Below are positions 17,597 through 26,624 of a DNA stretch of 64,000 nt, piece by piece. Below the pieces are notes generated by a model, which did not search any database, was not told the DNA's origin, and was given only the letters and a program-made list of their open reading frames with translations. Position 1 is the stretch's first letter. Every line of letters begins with the position of its first letter. The stretch spans positions 72,894 through 136,893 of the forward strand of contig JABARS010000006.1 in the NCBI GenBank assembly GCA_019187085.1, in the 5' to 3' direction. The position numbers and the translations under genes were made by a program. Source of the DNA: Pseudorhodoplanes sp. (lineage in GTDB: Bacteria > Pseudomonadota > Alphaproteobacteria > Rhizobiales > Xanthobacteraceae).

Positions 17597-17893
17597 TTAC
17601 GCCCCTTCCAACACGATCATCATGTCCATGTCGCTCGTACAGGACTTTCTAAGCGCAATTAGCGGCTGATATTCGGGCGCGCCATACCAGGCATTCAGCG
17701 CCTCCATACTGGGAAATTCGATGATCACGACCCGCTCCGGCTTCCAGTGGCCGCCTTCCGGAAATCTGTGGCTGCCGCCCCTGGTCAGATAACGACCGCC
17801 GTATTGCGCAATCATCGGCCCAACTTTGACACGATATTCCTCGAATTTCTCTGCATCGGTGATTGAGTGTTCAACAATGAGATAAGCCGTCAC
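17597..17893 (-). CDS. DUF1330-family protein inserted between ureF and ureG
   Basis: A 98-residue ferredoxin-like (dimeric alpha-beta barrel) protein. It begins [20 protein letters not shown] and has GGRYLTRGG and [22 protein letters not shown], hallmarks of DUF1330. The GTG start at 17893 has an excellent AAGGGGGGAC ribosome site. The frame is open 10 codons further upstream but overlaps the ureF stop. No enzymatic role is established for this family. Its place between ureF and ureG in one transcript suggests co-expression with urease; whether it contributes to maturation is unknown. Confidence 0.8.
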   Translation of the reverse strand: MTAYLIVEHSITDAEKFEEYRVKVGPMIAQYGGRYLTRGGSHRFPEGGHWKPERVVIIEFPSMEALNAWYGAPEYQPLIALRKSCTSDMDMMIVLEGA

Positions 17894-17919
17894 CGTCCCC
17901 CCCTTTGAACCTGTGAAAC

Positions 17920-18657
17920 TCACGATCTGAATAATCTGGTATATTGCGTCTCATGTCGCATGCTGGCGAGGTCGGCGCGAAACGCCGCGCTGCCGAGATC
18001 GTCGAGCGAGGCCGCGAGCGCGCGCTGCACCGTTGCGATCACGACCGGCTCCATCGCAGCGAGCACGCGCTGCCCGTCGGTCTGGCCGAGCGGAACGAGC
18101 CGCACGCCGGCCGAAATCCAGTTCGCGACGACAGCATGCAGGAAAGCGTGCAGCGCGGTCGCGCCGCCGATACCATGGCCCGCCGCGGCGACGCCGACGG
18201 CAACCGGATAAGCGAGCGGGCCGTCCCAGATGTCCTTGAGCCTGTCGAGCGCTTCGCACGGCCAGGCCGCGCGCGTCGCTTCCGCGAAGGCGCGGCCCTG
18301 CGCGGTCGTCTCCAGATGGCGCTCCTTGGAGGACGCAAAGGCGGCGGCAAGCTCGGCGATGTCGCGAAGCGAGTTGTCGTCGGCGCTTGATGCCGCCCTG
18401 TGCGCATGGACGAACAGCACGGCATCGCAAAAGCCCGCGCCCGCGCGCATCATCACCGCGAGCCAGTCGGACAGCGTCGCGGCATCGCTTATGTCGCCCG
18501 CCTCCACCGCCCATTCGATGCCGCTCGAATAAGAGAACGCGCCGACCGGATAGGCCGGCGACAGCCAGGCCATCAGCCGGTAGAGCGCGGCGGAGCTGGT
18601 CGCACTGATGGTGTCGCGTCTGGTGTCGCTTCCTGGCTCCCCTCCCCCCGCGAGCAT
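17920..18657 (-). CDS. ureF: Urease accessory protein UreF
   Basis: A 245-residue all-helical scaffold of the UreD-UreF-UreG nickel-insertion complex. The conserved core [20 protein letters not shown] and [13 protein letters not shown] starts near residue 24. The only in-frame start before that core is ATG 18657, whose first codons (MLAGGGEPG) lie inside an interspersed repeat filling the ureE-ureF gap; no ribosome site is visible there. The usual UreF begins about 10 residues before ALYRLM, so the start has probably been reshaped by the repeat. The rest of the protein looks intact, ending [16 protein letters not shown]. Confidence 0.88.
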   Translation of the reverse strand: MLAGGGEPGSDTRRDTISATSSAALYRLMAWLSPAYPVGAFSYSSGIEWAVEAGDISDAATLSDWLAVMMRAGAGFCDAVLFVHAHRAASSADDNSLRDIAELAAAFASSKERHLETTAQGRAFAEATRAAWPCEALDRLKDIWDGPLAYPVAVGVAAAGHGIGGATALHAFLHAVVANWISAGVRLVPLGQTDGQRVLAAMEPVVIATVQRALAASLDDLGSAAFRADLASMRHETQYTRLFRS

Positions 18658-18734
18658 CGCAGGCAAGTTTACGCAGCCTGCGTGAACTTGGCTGCGTGCG
18701 AGTGGTGGGGAGGGGTCGGGGGTGGGGGGCGACA
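18636..18734. repeat. Interspersed GC-rich palindromic element, unit 1 (ureE-ureF gap)
   Basis: Inner arms CAAGTTTACGCAG (18664-18676) and CTGCGTGAACTTG (18678-18690) pair at 12 of 13 positions. They are bracketed by C-rich (CCCCTCCCCCC) and G-rich (GGGGAGGGG, GGTGGGGGG) tracts. The arrangement is typical of short interspersed elements of this bacterial group. It overlaps the first codons of ureF. Confidence 0.7.
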
Positions 18735-18743
18735 TGAGTTCTC

Positions 18744-18870
18744 CGGATAATCCGTCCTCCTCCCCCCATCCCGATACGCGTCGCTTTCGCGCCGCGCGCC
18801 GACCCTCCCCGCCGCTGCGCGTGGGGAGGGTAGAACGCTTGCTGTCGCCGACCGATCTCACCAGCGGCAG
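18744..18870. repeat. Interspersed GC-rich palindromic element, unit 2 (ureE-ureF gap)
   Basis: CCCTCCCC (18803-18810) and GGGGAGGG (18823-18830) form a perfect 8-bp stem, preceded by a CTCCTCCCCCC tract and a G/C-rich stretch. With unit 1 it occupies almost the whole gap between ureE and ureF. The exact ends are estimated by eye. Confidence 0.6.
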
Positions 18871-18880
18871 GCTCTTTTGC

Positions 18881-19444
18881 TTATCGCCCATGAGAATGGC
18901 CGCGCCGATGTGAATGACCGTGATGATCGCCGTCATCGTGACTGTGATTGTAGGCGTGGCCATGATCGCCGTGCCCGTGTGCATGGCCATGCGCATGACC
19001 GTGTATCGGGCCGCCCGCATAGGCACCGCTTTCCGGGTCGAACGGCGCATCGAGGAAGGACAGCGCGGCGCCAAGCCCGCGCAGCATGTCCTCCAGCACA
19101 TGGTCGCGCCGGATGCGCAGCCGCTCGCCGACGATCTGCACGTCGGTATGACGGTTGCCGAGATGCCAGGCGAGCCGCGCCAGTGCGTTCGGCGAGGACG
19201 CCGCGATCTCCACCAGCGGCTCGGGCTTGCCGCACACGCGCACCATGCTGCCGTCGTCGAGCACGAGCCCATCGCCATCGCGCAAGGTCACGGGCTTCTC
19301 GAAGTCGAGCAGGATCTGCGTGCCCTCTTCGCCGGTGAGCACGATGCGCCGGCGCGTGCGCTCTGCGGCATCGAGCACGACGCGGTCGATGGCCGCGGCA
19401 TTGGGCCACTGGCCGGCGGGAACGATCGAGGTGACGCGGTGCAT
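18881..19444 (-). CDS. ureE: Urease nickel metallochaperone UreE
   Basis: A 187-residue nickel chaperone. The N-terminal peptide-binding domain begins [11 protein letters not shown] and the metal domain includes [18 protein letters not shown]. The last 40 residues are about 40% histidine ([20 protein letters not shown] and onward), a nickel-storage tail as in Klebsiella UreE. ATG 19444 is chosen; 13 further upstream codons derive from an interspersed repeat. The protein would collect Ni and pass it to UreG. It is flanked by repeats on both sides, separating it from ureC and ureF. Confidence 0.92.
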   Translation of the reverse strand: MHRVTSIVPAGQWPNAAAIDRVVLDAAERTRRRIVLTGEEGTQILLDFEKPVTLRDGDGLVLDDGSMVRVCGKPEPLVEIAASSPNALARLAWHLGNRHTDVQIVGERLRIRRDHVLEDMLRGLGAALSFLDAPFDPESGAYAGGPIHGHAHGHAHGHGDHGHAYNHSHDDGDHHGHSHRRGHSHGR

Positions 19445-19455
19445 TTTATTCTCGT

Positions 19456-19525
19456 TATGCGCGGGCTTGACCCGCGCATCCATCCTTTCGCTTAATGGAT
19501 TGCCGGGTCAAACCCGGCAGTGACG
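19456..19525. repeat. Interspersed palindrome, family B (ureC-ureE gap)
   Basis: GCGCGGGCTTGACCCGCGC followed by ATCCAT, then ATGGATTGCCGGGTC and AAACCCGGC. The two self-complementary blocks share sequence with the element at 41934-42042. It almost fills the gap between ureE and ureC. Confidence 0.7.
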
Positions 19526-19543
19526 CCCTCAGGTTTCGACAAC

Positions 19544-21253
19544 TCAAAACAAGAAATACCGCTGCGCCATCGGCAGCACTTCGGCCGGCGCGCAGGTGAG
19601 CAGTTCGCCGTCGGCGCGCACCTCGTAGGTTTCCGGATCGATGTCGAGCTTCGGCGTCGCGCCGTTGTGGATCATGCTCGCCTTGCCGATCCTGCGCGTA
19701 TTCTTCACCGCCACAAGCTCTTTCTGCACGCCGAGCTTCCTGCCGAGATGGCCGCGTACCGCCGCCTGCGACACGAACACCACCGAGGAGGCGGTGAGCG
19801 AGCGCCCGAAGGCCGCGAACATCGGCCGATAATGTACCGGCTGCGGTGTGGGGATCGAGGCGTTCGGATCGCCCATGGCGGCGGCGACGATCGAGCCGCC
19901 CTTGATGACGCAATCGGGCTTCACGCCGAAAAAAGCCGGCGACCACACGACGAGATCGGCGAGCTTGCCCTTCTCCACCGAGCCGATGACGTGGGAGATG
20001 CCGTGTGCGATCGCCGGATTGATCGTATATTTGGCGACGTAGCGCCGGGCGCGCATGTTGTCGTTGTCGCCTTTTTCCTCCTTCAAGCGACCGCGCTGCT
20101 TCTTCATCTTGTCCGCCGTCTGCCAGGTGCGGATGACGACCTCGCCGATGCGGCCCATGGCCTGACTGTCCGACGACATCATGGAGAGTGCGCCGATGTC
20201 GTGCAGGATGTCCTCGGCCGCGATCGTTTCCTTGCGGATGCGGCTTTCGGCGAAGGCGAGGTCCTCGGCGATTGCGGGATCGAGATGGTGGCACACCATC
20301 AGCATGTCGAGATGCTCGTCGATGGTGTTGCGCGTAAACGGCCGGGTCGGGTTGGTCGAGGACGGCAGCACGTTCTTGAGCCCTGCCACCTTCATGATGT
20401 CGGGGGCATGGCCGCCGCCCGCGCCCTCGGTGTGGAAGGCGTGGATGGTGCGGCCCTTGAACGCCTTGATCGTGTCCTCGACGAAGCCCGACTCGTTGAG
20501 CGTGTCGGTGTGGATCATCACCTGCACGTCGTAATCGTCGGCGACCGAAAGGCAATTGTCGATGGCCGCGGGCGTCGTGCCCCAGTCCTCGTGCAGCTTG
20601 AGCGCGCAGGCGCCGCCCTTGACCATTTCCTCAAGCGCGGCTGGGCGCGAGGCATTGCCCTTGCCGGCGAAACCGAGATTGACCGGAAAGGCATCGGCCG
20701 CCTGGATCATGCGCGCGATGTGGAACGGCCCCGGCGTGCAGGTGGTGGCGAAGGTGCCGTGCGCGGGGCCGGTGCCGCCGCCGAGTAACGAGGTGACGCC
20801 CGACATCAGCGCGTCGTCCACCTGTTGCGGACAGATGAAATGGATATGGGTGTCGAAGCCGCCGGCGGTGACGATCTTGCCCTCGCCCGCGATCACCTCG
20901 GTGCCCGGGCCGACCACGATGGTGACACCGGGCTGGATGTCCGGGTTGCCGGCCTTGCCGATCGCGTGAATCCTGCCGTCCCTGATGCCGATGTCGGCCT
21001 TGACGATGCCCCAATGGTCGAGGATCACCGCATTGGTGACGACGGTGTCGACCGCGCCCTGCCTGCTGGCCGCCTGCGACTGGCCCATGCCGTCGCGGAT
21101 GACCTTGCCGCCGCCGAACTTCACCTCCTCGCCGTAGATCGTGAAATCCTTCTCGACCTCGATAATGATGTCGGTGTCGGCGAGCCGCACCCGGTCGCCG
21201 GTCGTGGGGCCGAACATGTCGGCATAGACGGAGCGTTTGATCTTCGCGGACAT
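19544..21253 (-). CDS. ureC: Urease alpha subunit (catalytic)
   Basis: A 569-residue amidohydrolase subunit that hydrolyses urea to ammonia and carbamate at a di-nickel site. All catalytic residues are visible: His136 and His138 (THIHF), carbamylated Lys219 ([10 protein letters not shown]), His248, His274 ([13 protein letters not shown]), the flap Cys321-His322-His323 (MVCHHLD) and Asp362 ([10 protein letters not shown]). Length matches bacterial UreC. ATG 21253 is chosen because [20 protein letters not shown] is the family start. A GFA-family gene separates it from ureB, unlike the usual ureABC order. Confidence 0.97.
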   Translation of the reverse strand: MSAKIKRSVYADMFGPTTGDRVRLADTDIIIEVEKDFTIYGEEVKFGGGKVIRDGMGQSQAASRQGAVDTVVTNAVILDHWGIVKADIGIRDGRIHAIGKAGNPDIQPGVTIVVGPGTEVIAGEGKIVTAGGFDTHIHFICPQQVDDALMSGVTSLLGGGTGPAHGTFATTCTPGPFHIARMIQAADAFPVNLGFAGKGNASRPAALEEMVKGGACALKLHEDWGTTPAAIDNCLSVADDYDVQVMIHTDTLNESGFVEDTIKAFKGRTIHAFHTEGAGGGHAPDIMKVAGLKNVLPSSTNPTRPFTRNTIDEHLDMLMVCHHLDPAIAEDLAFAESRIRKETIAAEDILHDIGALSMMSSDSQAMGRIGEVVIRTWQTADKMKKQRGRLKEEKGDNDNMRARRYVAKYTINPAIAHGISHVIGSVEKGKLADLVVWSPAFFGVKPDCVIKGGSIVAAAMGDPNASIPTPQPVHYRPMFAAFGRSLTASSVVFVSQAAVRGHLGRKLGVQKELVAVKNTRRIGKASMIHNGATPKLDIDPETYEVRADGELLTCAPAEVLPMAQRYFLF

Positions 21254-21263
21254 GGCCGATCCT

Positions 21264-21617
21264 TCAGAGACTTCTGCCGTCAACCTGCTTCACTACCAGC
21301 GCCAGCGGATCGACATCATCAAGGCAACGGGCGTTGATCGCGACCATCTCGCCATTCGGCGTCTTGCCGCGCGCGAATGACTGGATGCCGCATGTCGCAC
21401 AGAACAGATGGTCGATGACGTGTTTGTTGAATTTGTAGGTCGTCATCTTGCCTTCGCCAGACAACAGCCTGAAATTCGCAGCCGGCGCAAAGGCAAGCAG
21501 CGACCCCAGCTTGCCGCAACGCGAGCAATTGCAAGCCAGCACCTCGCCAAGCTCCATCGTAACTTCGTAGCGCACGGCGCCGCACTGGCACCCGCCGGTA
21601 TATTTCTGAGCTGCCAT
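21264..21617 (-). CDS. GFA/CENP-V-family zinc protein inserted between ureB and ureC
   Basis: A 117-residue protein of the glutathione-dependent formaldehyde-activating fold. Zinc ligands are visible as [12 protein letters not shown] near the N-terminus, CNCSRCGK near residue 38 and CATCGI near residue 80, the full set for the two-zinc mini-fold. Family members are annotated as formaldehyde-activating by homology, but that activity is doubtful for most. ATG 21617 is 3 bases after ureB and the gene ends 10 bases before ureC, so it is firmly part of the urease transcript. Function here unknown. Confidence 0.85.
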   Translation of the reverse strand: MAAQKYTGGCQCGAVRYEVTMELGEVLACNCSRCGKLGSLLAFAPAANFRLLSGEGKMTTYKFNKHVIDHLFCATCGIQSFARGKTPNGEMVAINARCLDDVDPLALVVKQVDGRSL

Positions 21618-21619
21618 GA

Positions 21620-21925
21620 TCAGAGCCTCCCCATCACCTCGCCGCGAAAGCCGTAGATCGTCCGTTTTCCCGCGAGCGCAACCAGTGTGACCTCGCGCGT
21701 CTGGCCGGGCTCGAAGCGCACAGCGGTGCCCGCCGCAATGTCGAGGCGCATGCCGCGCGCCTTCTTGCGGTCGAATTTCAGCGCCGGGTTGGTCTCGAAG
21801 AAATGATAATGCGAGCCGACCTGGATCGGCCGGTCGCCGGTATTCGACACCGTCAGCGTCTCCGTCCTGCGCCCGGCATTCAGCTCGATCTCGCCGTCCT
21901 TGATGAAATATTCGCCGGGGATCAT
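21620..21925 (-). CDS. ureB: Urease beta subunit
   Basis: A 101-residue structural subunit starting [19 protein letters not shown], as in the family, with [20 protein letters not shown] the conserved core. It assembles with UreA and UreC into the (alpha-beta-gamma)3 enzyme. ATG 21925 has GGGAGAAG about 8 bases upstream; a GTG two codons earlier is the alternative. It overlaps or abuts the stop of the small His-rich gene at 21928, so translation is coupled. Confidence 0.94.
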   Translation of the reverse strand: MIPGEYFIKDGEIELNAGRRTETLTVSNTGDRPIQVGSHYHFFETNPALKFDRKKARGMRLDIAAGTAVRFEPGQTREVTLVALAGKRTIYGFRGEVMGRL

Positions 21926-21927
21926 GC

Positions 21928-22116
21928 TCACTTCTCCCGTTTGAACAGCCGCCAGAGCAAAGCGGCGCCCGCGACCAGCGCGAAGGCGACCACAAGCACG
22001 CCTGCATCGGGCAGCGGGCTCACATCATGCGGATGCGCATGCGGCGCGGATGACGGGTGCGCATGCGCCTGCATCGATGCCAGAGCCGCGGTGAGTGCGA
22101 ACGCAATCGATCTCAT
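21928..22116 (-). CDS. Small His-rich secreted/membrane protein in the urease operon
   Basis: A 62-residue product. Residues 1-19 look like a Sec signal ([19 protein letters not shown]), followed by the histidine-rich [12 protein letters not shown], then one hydrophobic segment ([21 protein letters not shown]) and a basic tail KREK. This predicts a periplasmic His patch tethered to the inner membrane. The AGGAAGGA ribosome site is strong. It sits between the HD-domain gene and ureB. A nickel-handling role is a guess from histidine content; I know no characterised homologue. Confidence 0.7.
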   Translation of the reverse strand: MRSIAFALTAALASMQAHAHPSSAPHAHPHDVSPLPDAGVLVVAFALVAGAALLWRLFKREK

Positions 22117-22135
22117 CAGTTCGTCCTTCCTGCAT

Positions 22136-22696
22136 TCAAGAATTGAGGGTCGCGCGCGCCTGCGTAACCGCGGCGTCGAATGCCTGTTCCAGAGCGGCGT
22201 TGAGGCCGCGGCATTTGTCGACGACCTTTTCCGCCCATTCCACATATTCGACGATCCGCCGCATCTCCCAGTCGTCCGGAGGACTGGACGCCAGCGCCCA
22301 CACGTTGCTGGTTTTGTCGGCGATCTTGATCAGTCGCGCGCGCTCGCTTTTCGACGAAGCCGTCGCGATCTGCCGCGCCTTGCGTTCGGCTTTCGGCAGG
22401 CTCTTGTCGTCGGTGACCTCCGCGACCAGCGTCGCGACCGCGGGACCGAAATGGATTTCCAGATCTTCGTAGGTCGCGGACGTATCTTCGAGCGTGTCGT
22501 GCAGGTAGCCAGCAACGAGCAGAGGATCGGCGCCCCTCGTCGCCTCCGCCAGCAGGGAGGCGACTTCGATGAGATGATTCACATACGGCTCCCGCGCGGC
22601 GCCCTTGCGCCGCTGCTCGACGTGACGGCGGGCGGCGAAATCGGCCGCCCTCGCCACCAGGACCATGCCCTCGTTCCTCGCGGAATCGTCCGTCAT
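22136..22696 (-). CDS. MESH1-like single-domain HD hydrolase (putative small alarmone hydrolase)
   Basis: A 186-residue cytosolic HD-domain protein strikingly like MESH1/SpoT hydrolase domains. Matching blocks include [48 protein letters not shown] and LIKIADK. Metal ligands corresponding to MESH1 His35, His61, Asp62 and Asp122 are His41, His66, Asp67 and Asp127; the catalytic Glu-Asp pair is Glu70-Asp71. It has no synthetase, TGS or ACT domain. Members remove the 3'-pyrophosphate of (p)ppGpp, and MESH1 also acts on NADPH. Its stop is 20 bases before the small His-rich gene and its start overlaps ureA by 4 bases. Function in urea use is inference. Confidence 0.85.
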   Translation of the reverse strand: MTDDSARNEGMVLVARAADFAARRHVEQRRKGAAREPYVNHLIEVASLLAEATRGADPLLVAGYLHDTLEDTSATYEDLEIHFGPAVATLVAEVTDDKSLPKAERKARQIATASSKSERARLIKIADKTSNVWALASSPPDDWEMRRIVEYVEWAEKVVDKCRGLNAALEQAFDAAVTQARATLNS

Positions 22697-22995
22697 CGGA
22701 TCGGATCGTGCACGGTGACAAGCTTCGATCCATCCGGAAACGTCGCTTCGACCTGGATGTCGTGGATCATTTCCGGCACGCCCTCCATCACCTGCGCCCG
22801 CGTCAACACTTTCGCGCCTTCGCGCATGAGTTCGGCGACGCTCCTGCCGTCGCGCGCGCCTTCGAGAATGAAGTCGGAGATCAGCGCCACCGCCTCCGGA
22901 TGGTTGAGCCTGACGCCGCGCTCCAGGCGGCGGCGGGCGACCATGGCGGCGGTCGCGATCAGCAGCTTGTCCTTTTCGCGCGGTGTCAAATGCAT
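22693..22995 (-). CDS. ureA: Urease gamma subunit
   Basis: A 100-residue structural subunit beginning [20 protein letters not shown] and ending with [20 protein letters not shown], the standard UreA sequence and length. It is encoded directly after ureD (10-base gap) and overlaps the HD-domain gene, so urease gamma and the putative alarmone hydrolase are translationally coupled. Confidence 0.95.
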   Translation of the reverse strand: MHLTPREKDKLLIATAAMVARRRLERGVRLNHPEAVALISDFILEGARDGRSVAELMREGAKVLTRAQVMEGVPEMIHDIQVEATFPDGSKLVTVHDPIR

Positions 22996-23005
22996 GAGCG
23001 GCCCT

Positions 23006-23857
23006 TCAGTTCATCCACAATCGCGGCAGCGCGCTGTTGCCGAGCGCGCTCAGCACGGCGAGGAGATCGCGGCGCAGCGCAGCGCCGTCGCGCGCGCACA
23101 GCCGCACGAGCGCGATCCCGTTCCAGGCCGACACGCCGCATTCGCCGGCAAACCCGCCTTCCAGCGCGCGCACCGCCGCGGCCACGGTTTCGTCGCCGGA
23201 CGCAAGCAGAATGGTGGCGAGCGCGCCCGCCCCGCCCGCGACCGCCGGACGCGCCAGCGTCTCGGCCACCGCGCCGTCGAGGCGCACGGCGTCGGCGAAC
23301 ACGAGCCGGCCGTCGCAGCGCACGCGCCAGCGATCGAACAGCCGGCCCCGCGTCATCGTCTCGCCCATGGCGGCGCGCCCGAAGACGAGGCTTTCGACCA
23401 TCACGAGCGCGGCGCCGGAGGCGAGATCGATATCGATCGTGCGCGCGACCTGCGCGCCGTCGAACAGGATCGTTTCCTGCGGCAGCCAGCGCAGCGTCCC
23501 GCCCGGTGCGACCCGCAGCGTCACGGCGATCTCGGAATCGGGACCGTGCGTGCGGTAGATTTTCTCGGCCGCCGCGGTGCAGACGCAAAGCCGCGCGCCC
23601 GCCCCGACCGCGACGTCGAGCGCGAAGCGGTCGCCGCCCGCAATCCCGCCCGCGGTGTTGACGAGCACCGCCTCGCACTCGGCCGAACCGGCATTGGGAA
23701 AGCGCACGCGCAGCGAGCCTTCCTCGTGCACGGAGGTGCGCGCCGTGCGCCGGCCGTCGGAAGCGACCTCGAGCGCAATGCGTCCGCGCGCGCGGTTGGC
23801 GTCGAACTGCGCCTTGCGCGCGGGCGTGTCGGATCGGGACGAAATAGGAAATGTCAC
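23006..23857 (-). CDS. ureD: Urease accessory protein UreD
   Basis: A 283-residue scaffold that docks on apo-urease and forms a tunnel-bearing complex with UreF and UreG for nickel insertion. The conserved segments [34 protein letters not shown] and VFGRAAMGE are present. The GTG start at 23857 overlaps the urtE stop (GTGA), linking the importer and enzyme genes in one transcript. Slightly divergent in the last third, as usual for UreD. Confidence 0.9.
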   Translation of the reverse strand: MTFPISSRSDTPARKAQFDANRARGRIALEVASDGRRTARTSVHEEGSLRVRFPNAGSAECEAVLVNTAGGIAGGDRFALDVAVGAGARLCVCTAAAEKIYRTHGPDSEIAVTLRVAPGGTLRWLPQETILFDGAQVARTIDIDLASGAALVMVESLVFGRAAMGETMTRGRLFDRWRVRCDGRLVFADAVRLDGAVAETLARPAVAGGAGALATILLASGDETVAAAVRALEGGFAGECGVSAWNGIALVRLCARDGAALRRDLLAVLSALGNSALPRLWMN

Positions 23858-24549
23858 AACGAAATCGCCCGTCGCAATTCGCCTTCGTCGATATCCGACT
23901 TCGTGCACGAATAGACCACCTGGCCGCGGTCCATCACGGCAAAGCGGTCGCCCAACTCGCGCGCGAAGTCGAAATACTGTTCGACCAGAAGGATGGCAAT
24001 TTCCCCGAGCGAGCGCAAATAGACAATCGCGCGGCCGATATCCTTGATGATCGAGGGCTGGATGCCCTCGGTCGGCTCGTCGAGCAGAAGGAGCTTCGGG
24101 CGCATCACCAGCGCCCGCCCGATCGCGAGCTGCTGCTGCTGGCCACCGGACAGGTCGCCGCCGCGCCGACGCAGCATGTCCTTGAGCACCGGAAAGAGCG
24201 AGAACACGTCGTCGGGGATGTAACTGTCGGCGCGCGACAGGGGCGCAAAGCCGGTCTTGAGGTTTTCCTCCACCGTCAGCAGCGGAAAGATCTCGCGGCC
24301 CTGCGGCACGTAGGCGATGCCGGCGCGGGCGCGCTCGTAGGGCCTGAGCGCGTTGATCTTCGCGCCGTTCCACAGGATCGTGCCGCGCGACACCGGATGC
24401 TGGCCGACGAGCGCGCGCAACAGGCTCGTCTTGCCGACGCCATTGCGGCCCATGACGCAGGTCACCTGCCCGGGCTCGGCCACGAGCGACACCGCGCGCA
24501 GCACCTGCGCCGCGCCGTAATGAAGGTCGATCGATTTCACTTCGAGCAT
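23854..24549 (-). CDS. urtE: Urea ABC transporter ATPase UrtE
   Basis: A 231-residue ATPase of the high-affinity urea importer. Walker A GRNGVGKTS is at residues 34-42, the signature LSGGQQQQLAIGRAL is intact and Walker B LLLLDEPTEGIQPSI has the UrtE-typical TEGIQPSI. It pairs with UrtD below the UrtB-UrtC channel. It follows a 146-base gap filled by a pair of family A palindromes and overlaps ureD. Confidence 0.92.
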   Translation of the reverse strand: MLEVKSIDLHYGAAQVLRAVSLVAEPGQVTCVMGRNGVGKTSLLRALVGQHPVSRGTILWNGAKINALRPYERARAGIAYVPQGREIFPLLTVEENLKTGFAPLSRADSYIPDDVFSLFPVLKDMLRRRGGDLSGGQQQQLAIGRALVMRPKLLLLDEPTEGIQPSIIKDIGRAIVYLRSLGEIAILLVEQYFDFARELGDRFAVMDRGQVVYSCTKSDIDEGELRRAISL

Positions 24550-24584
24550 CGTGCCACACTCGCCTTCTTCGGGCTCGCTCTGGT

Positions 24585-24690
24585 CTCGTCCTTCGAGACA
24601 CCCGCTGCGCGGGCTCCTCAGGACGAGGCATCAACTCCAAAATCAATCCTCATCCTGAGGAAGCCCGCAGGGCTGTCTCGAAGGATGAGG
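24585..24690. repeat. Pair of inverted family A palindromes (urtD-urtE gap)
   Basis: Copy 1 is CTCGTCC (24585-24591) to GGACGAG (24621-24627) with cores TTCGAGAC and CTCCTCA. Copy 2 is CCTCATCC (24648-24655) to GGATGAGG (24683-24690) with the cores in opposite orientation (TGAGGAAGC, GTCTCGAA). Together they fill the gap and could fold as two hairpins in the operon message. Confidence 0.8.
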
Positions 24691-24695
24691 CCCGT

Positions 24696-25448
24696 TCACC
24701 GCCCCAGATACACCTCGATCACGCGCTCGTTCTCCGACACCTGGTCGATGGTCCCCTCGGCGATGACCGCGCCCTCGTGCAGGCAGGTGACCTTGACGCC
24801 AAGCTCGCGCACGAAGGTCATGTCGTGCTCGACCACGATCACGGTCTTGTAGCGGTTGATTTCCTTGAGCAGCTCGGCGGTCTGGTGGGTCTCGGCGTCG
24901 GTCATGCCGGCGACCGGCTCGTCGACCAGGAGCAGCTTCGGCTCCTGCGCGAGCAACATGCCAATTTCCAGCCACTGCTTCTGCCCGTGCGAGAGCGAGC
25001 CGGCAAGCCGCTCACGCGCGCCCCGCAGGCGCACGATGCCGAGCAGTTCGTCGATGCGCCGCATCTGCGCCTCCGACTCGCGCCATTGCAGGCCGGCGAA
25101 GGCGCGCCGGTCGGCCTTGAGCGCCAGCAGCAGGTTGTCCTCGACGCTGTGCATGTCGAACACGGTCGGCTTCTGGAACTTGCGGCCGATGCCGAGCGTC
25201 GCGATCTCGGTCTCGTCGCGGGCGGTCAGGTCATACTGACCCTCGAACACGACGTCGCCCTCGTCGGGGCGGGTCTTGCCGGTGATGACGTCCATCATGG
25301 TCGTCTTGCCGGCGCCGTTCGGCCCGATGATCGCGCGCATCTCGCCGCTCTCTACCGTAAGCGACAGCGCATTGAGCGCGCGGAATCCGTCGAAGGAGAC
25401 GGTCACGTTGTCGAGATAGAGCTGCGCGGTGGTGGTGCGGATATCCAT
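24696..25448 (-). CDS. urtD: Urea ABC transporter ATPase UrtD
   Basis: A 250-residue ATPase. Walker A GPNGAGKTT is at residues 42-50, the signature is LSHGQKQWLEIG, and Walker B LLLVDEPVAGMTDAET is the UrtD hallmark. It energises urea import together with UrtE. The gene lies 6 bases after urtC, in the same leftward operon. Confidence 0.92.
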   Translation of the reverse strand: MDIRTTTAQLYLDNVTVSFDGFRALNALSLTVESGEMRAIIGPNGAGKTTMMDVITGKTRPDEGDVVFEGQYDLTARDETEIATLGIGRKFQKPTVFDMHSVEDNLLLALKADRRAFAGLQWRESEAQMRRIDELLGIVRLRGARERLAGSLSHGQKQWLEIGMLLAQEPKLLLVDEPVAGMTDAETHQTAELLKEINRYKTVIVVEHDMTFVRELGVKVTCLHEGAVIAEGTIDQVSENERVIEVYLGR

Positions 25449-25454
25449 GATGCC

Positions 25455-26606
25455 TCACTCCGCCGGCCGCGGCGCCGGCTCGCCGCCGATCTCGCCTGCA
25501 GTCTCGCCGCGCGCGCGCCGCTCGCGCCACCAGTGCGAGAGCGTGCCGACGATGCCGCGCGGCAGGAACAACGTGACCGCGATGAACAGGCCGCCGAGCA
25601 CGAACAGCCAGTAGGGCGCGAGTGCGCCGGTGGTGAACGTGGTCTTGGCGTAGTTGACGAGGATGGCGCCGAGCACGGCGCCGGTCAGCGTGCCGCGGCC
25701 GCCGACCGCGACCCAGATCACCGCCTCGATCGAGTTGGCGGGGGCAAACTCGCTCGGATTGATGATGCCGACCTGCGGCACATAGAGCGCGCCGGCGACG
25801 CCGGCCATGCAGGCCGACAGCGTGAACACGAACAGCTTGTAGGACTCGGCACGATAGCCGAGGAAACGCGTGCGCGCCTCCGCGTCGCGGATGGCGACCA
25901 GCACCTTGCCGAATTTCGAGCTCACGAGCGCGCGGCAGACGAGAAAGCCGAGCGCGAGGAAGAGGCAGGAGGCGGCGAACAGCGCGGCACGCGTGGTGTC
26001 GGCCTGCACGTTGAAACCAAGGATGTCCTTGAAATCGGTGAGCCCGTTATTGCCGCCGAAGCCGAAATTGTTGCGGAAGAATCCGAGCATCAGCGCAAAG
26101 GTCATGGCCTGCGTGATGATCGACAGATAGACACCGGTGACGCGCGAGCGGAAGGCGAACCAGCCGAACACGAACGCGAGCACGCCCGGCACCAGCACGA
26201 TCATCAGCGCGGCATAGGCGAAATGATCGAAGCCGTACCAGAAGAAGGGCAGCTCCTTCCAGTTCAGGAACACCATGAAGTCGGGCAGCACCGGATGCGC
26301 ATAGACGCCGCGGGTGCCGATCTGGCGCATCAGATACATGCCCATGGCATAGCCGCCGAGCGCGAAGAACGCGCCGTGGCCGAGCGAGAGGATGCCGCAA
26401 TAGCCCCAGATCAGGTCGATGGAGAGCGCGAGCAGCGCGTAGCAGACGTATTTGCCGAACAGCGAGACGATATAGGTCGGGACGTGGAGCGGCGAGGTTT
26501 CCGGCAGCAGCAGATTGAGCGCCGGCACGATCATGGCGGCGGCGACGACGATGGCGAGGAACGCGGTCGCTCCGCGATCGAGCGAGCGGATCAGAAGGCC
26601 GTTCAT
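25455..26606 (-). CDS. urtC: Urea ABC transporter permease UrtC
   Basis: A 383-residue LivM-like permease with about ten hydrophobic segments. LIWGYCGILSLGHGAFFALGGY is the family signature, and GNNGLTDFKDILGF in a periplasmic loop is typical of UrtC. The last 40 residues are hydrophilic and cytoplasmic. It forms the urea channel with UrtB. A 150-base gap holding two family A palindromes separates it from urtB. Confidence 0.92.
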   Translation of the reverse strand: MNGLLIRSLDRGATAFLAIVVAAAMIVPALNLLLPETSPLHVPTYIVSLFGKYVCYALLALSIDLIWGYCGILSLGHGAFFALGGYAMGMYLMRQIGTRGVYAHPVLPDFMVFLNWKELPFFWYGFDHFAYAALMIVLVPGVLAFVFGWFAFRSRVTGVYLSIITQAMTFALMLGFFRNNFGFGGNNGLTDFKDILGFNVQADTTRAALFAASCLFLALGFLVCRALVSSKFGKVLVAIRDAEARTRFLGYRAESYKLFVFTLSACMAGVAGALYVPQVGIINPSEFAPANSIEAVIWVAVGGRGTLTGAVLGAILVNYAKTTFTTGALAPYWLFVLGGLFIAVTLFLPRGIVGTLSHWWRERRARGETAGEIGGEPAPRPAE

Positions 26607-26624
26607 GGGCGGCCTCCTGTGTCC

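Noticed and set aside
18881..19000. His-rich low-complexity tract as a tandem DNA repeat
   Set aside because: It is the coding sequence for the UreE nickel-binding tail.
24585..24690. Attenuator or riboswitch in front of urtE
   Set aside because: Same palindromes occur elsewhere in the window, so an interspersed repeat explains them without ligand sensing.
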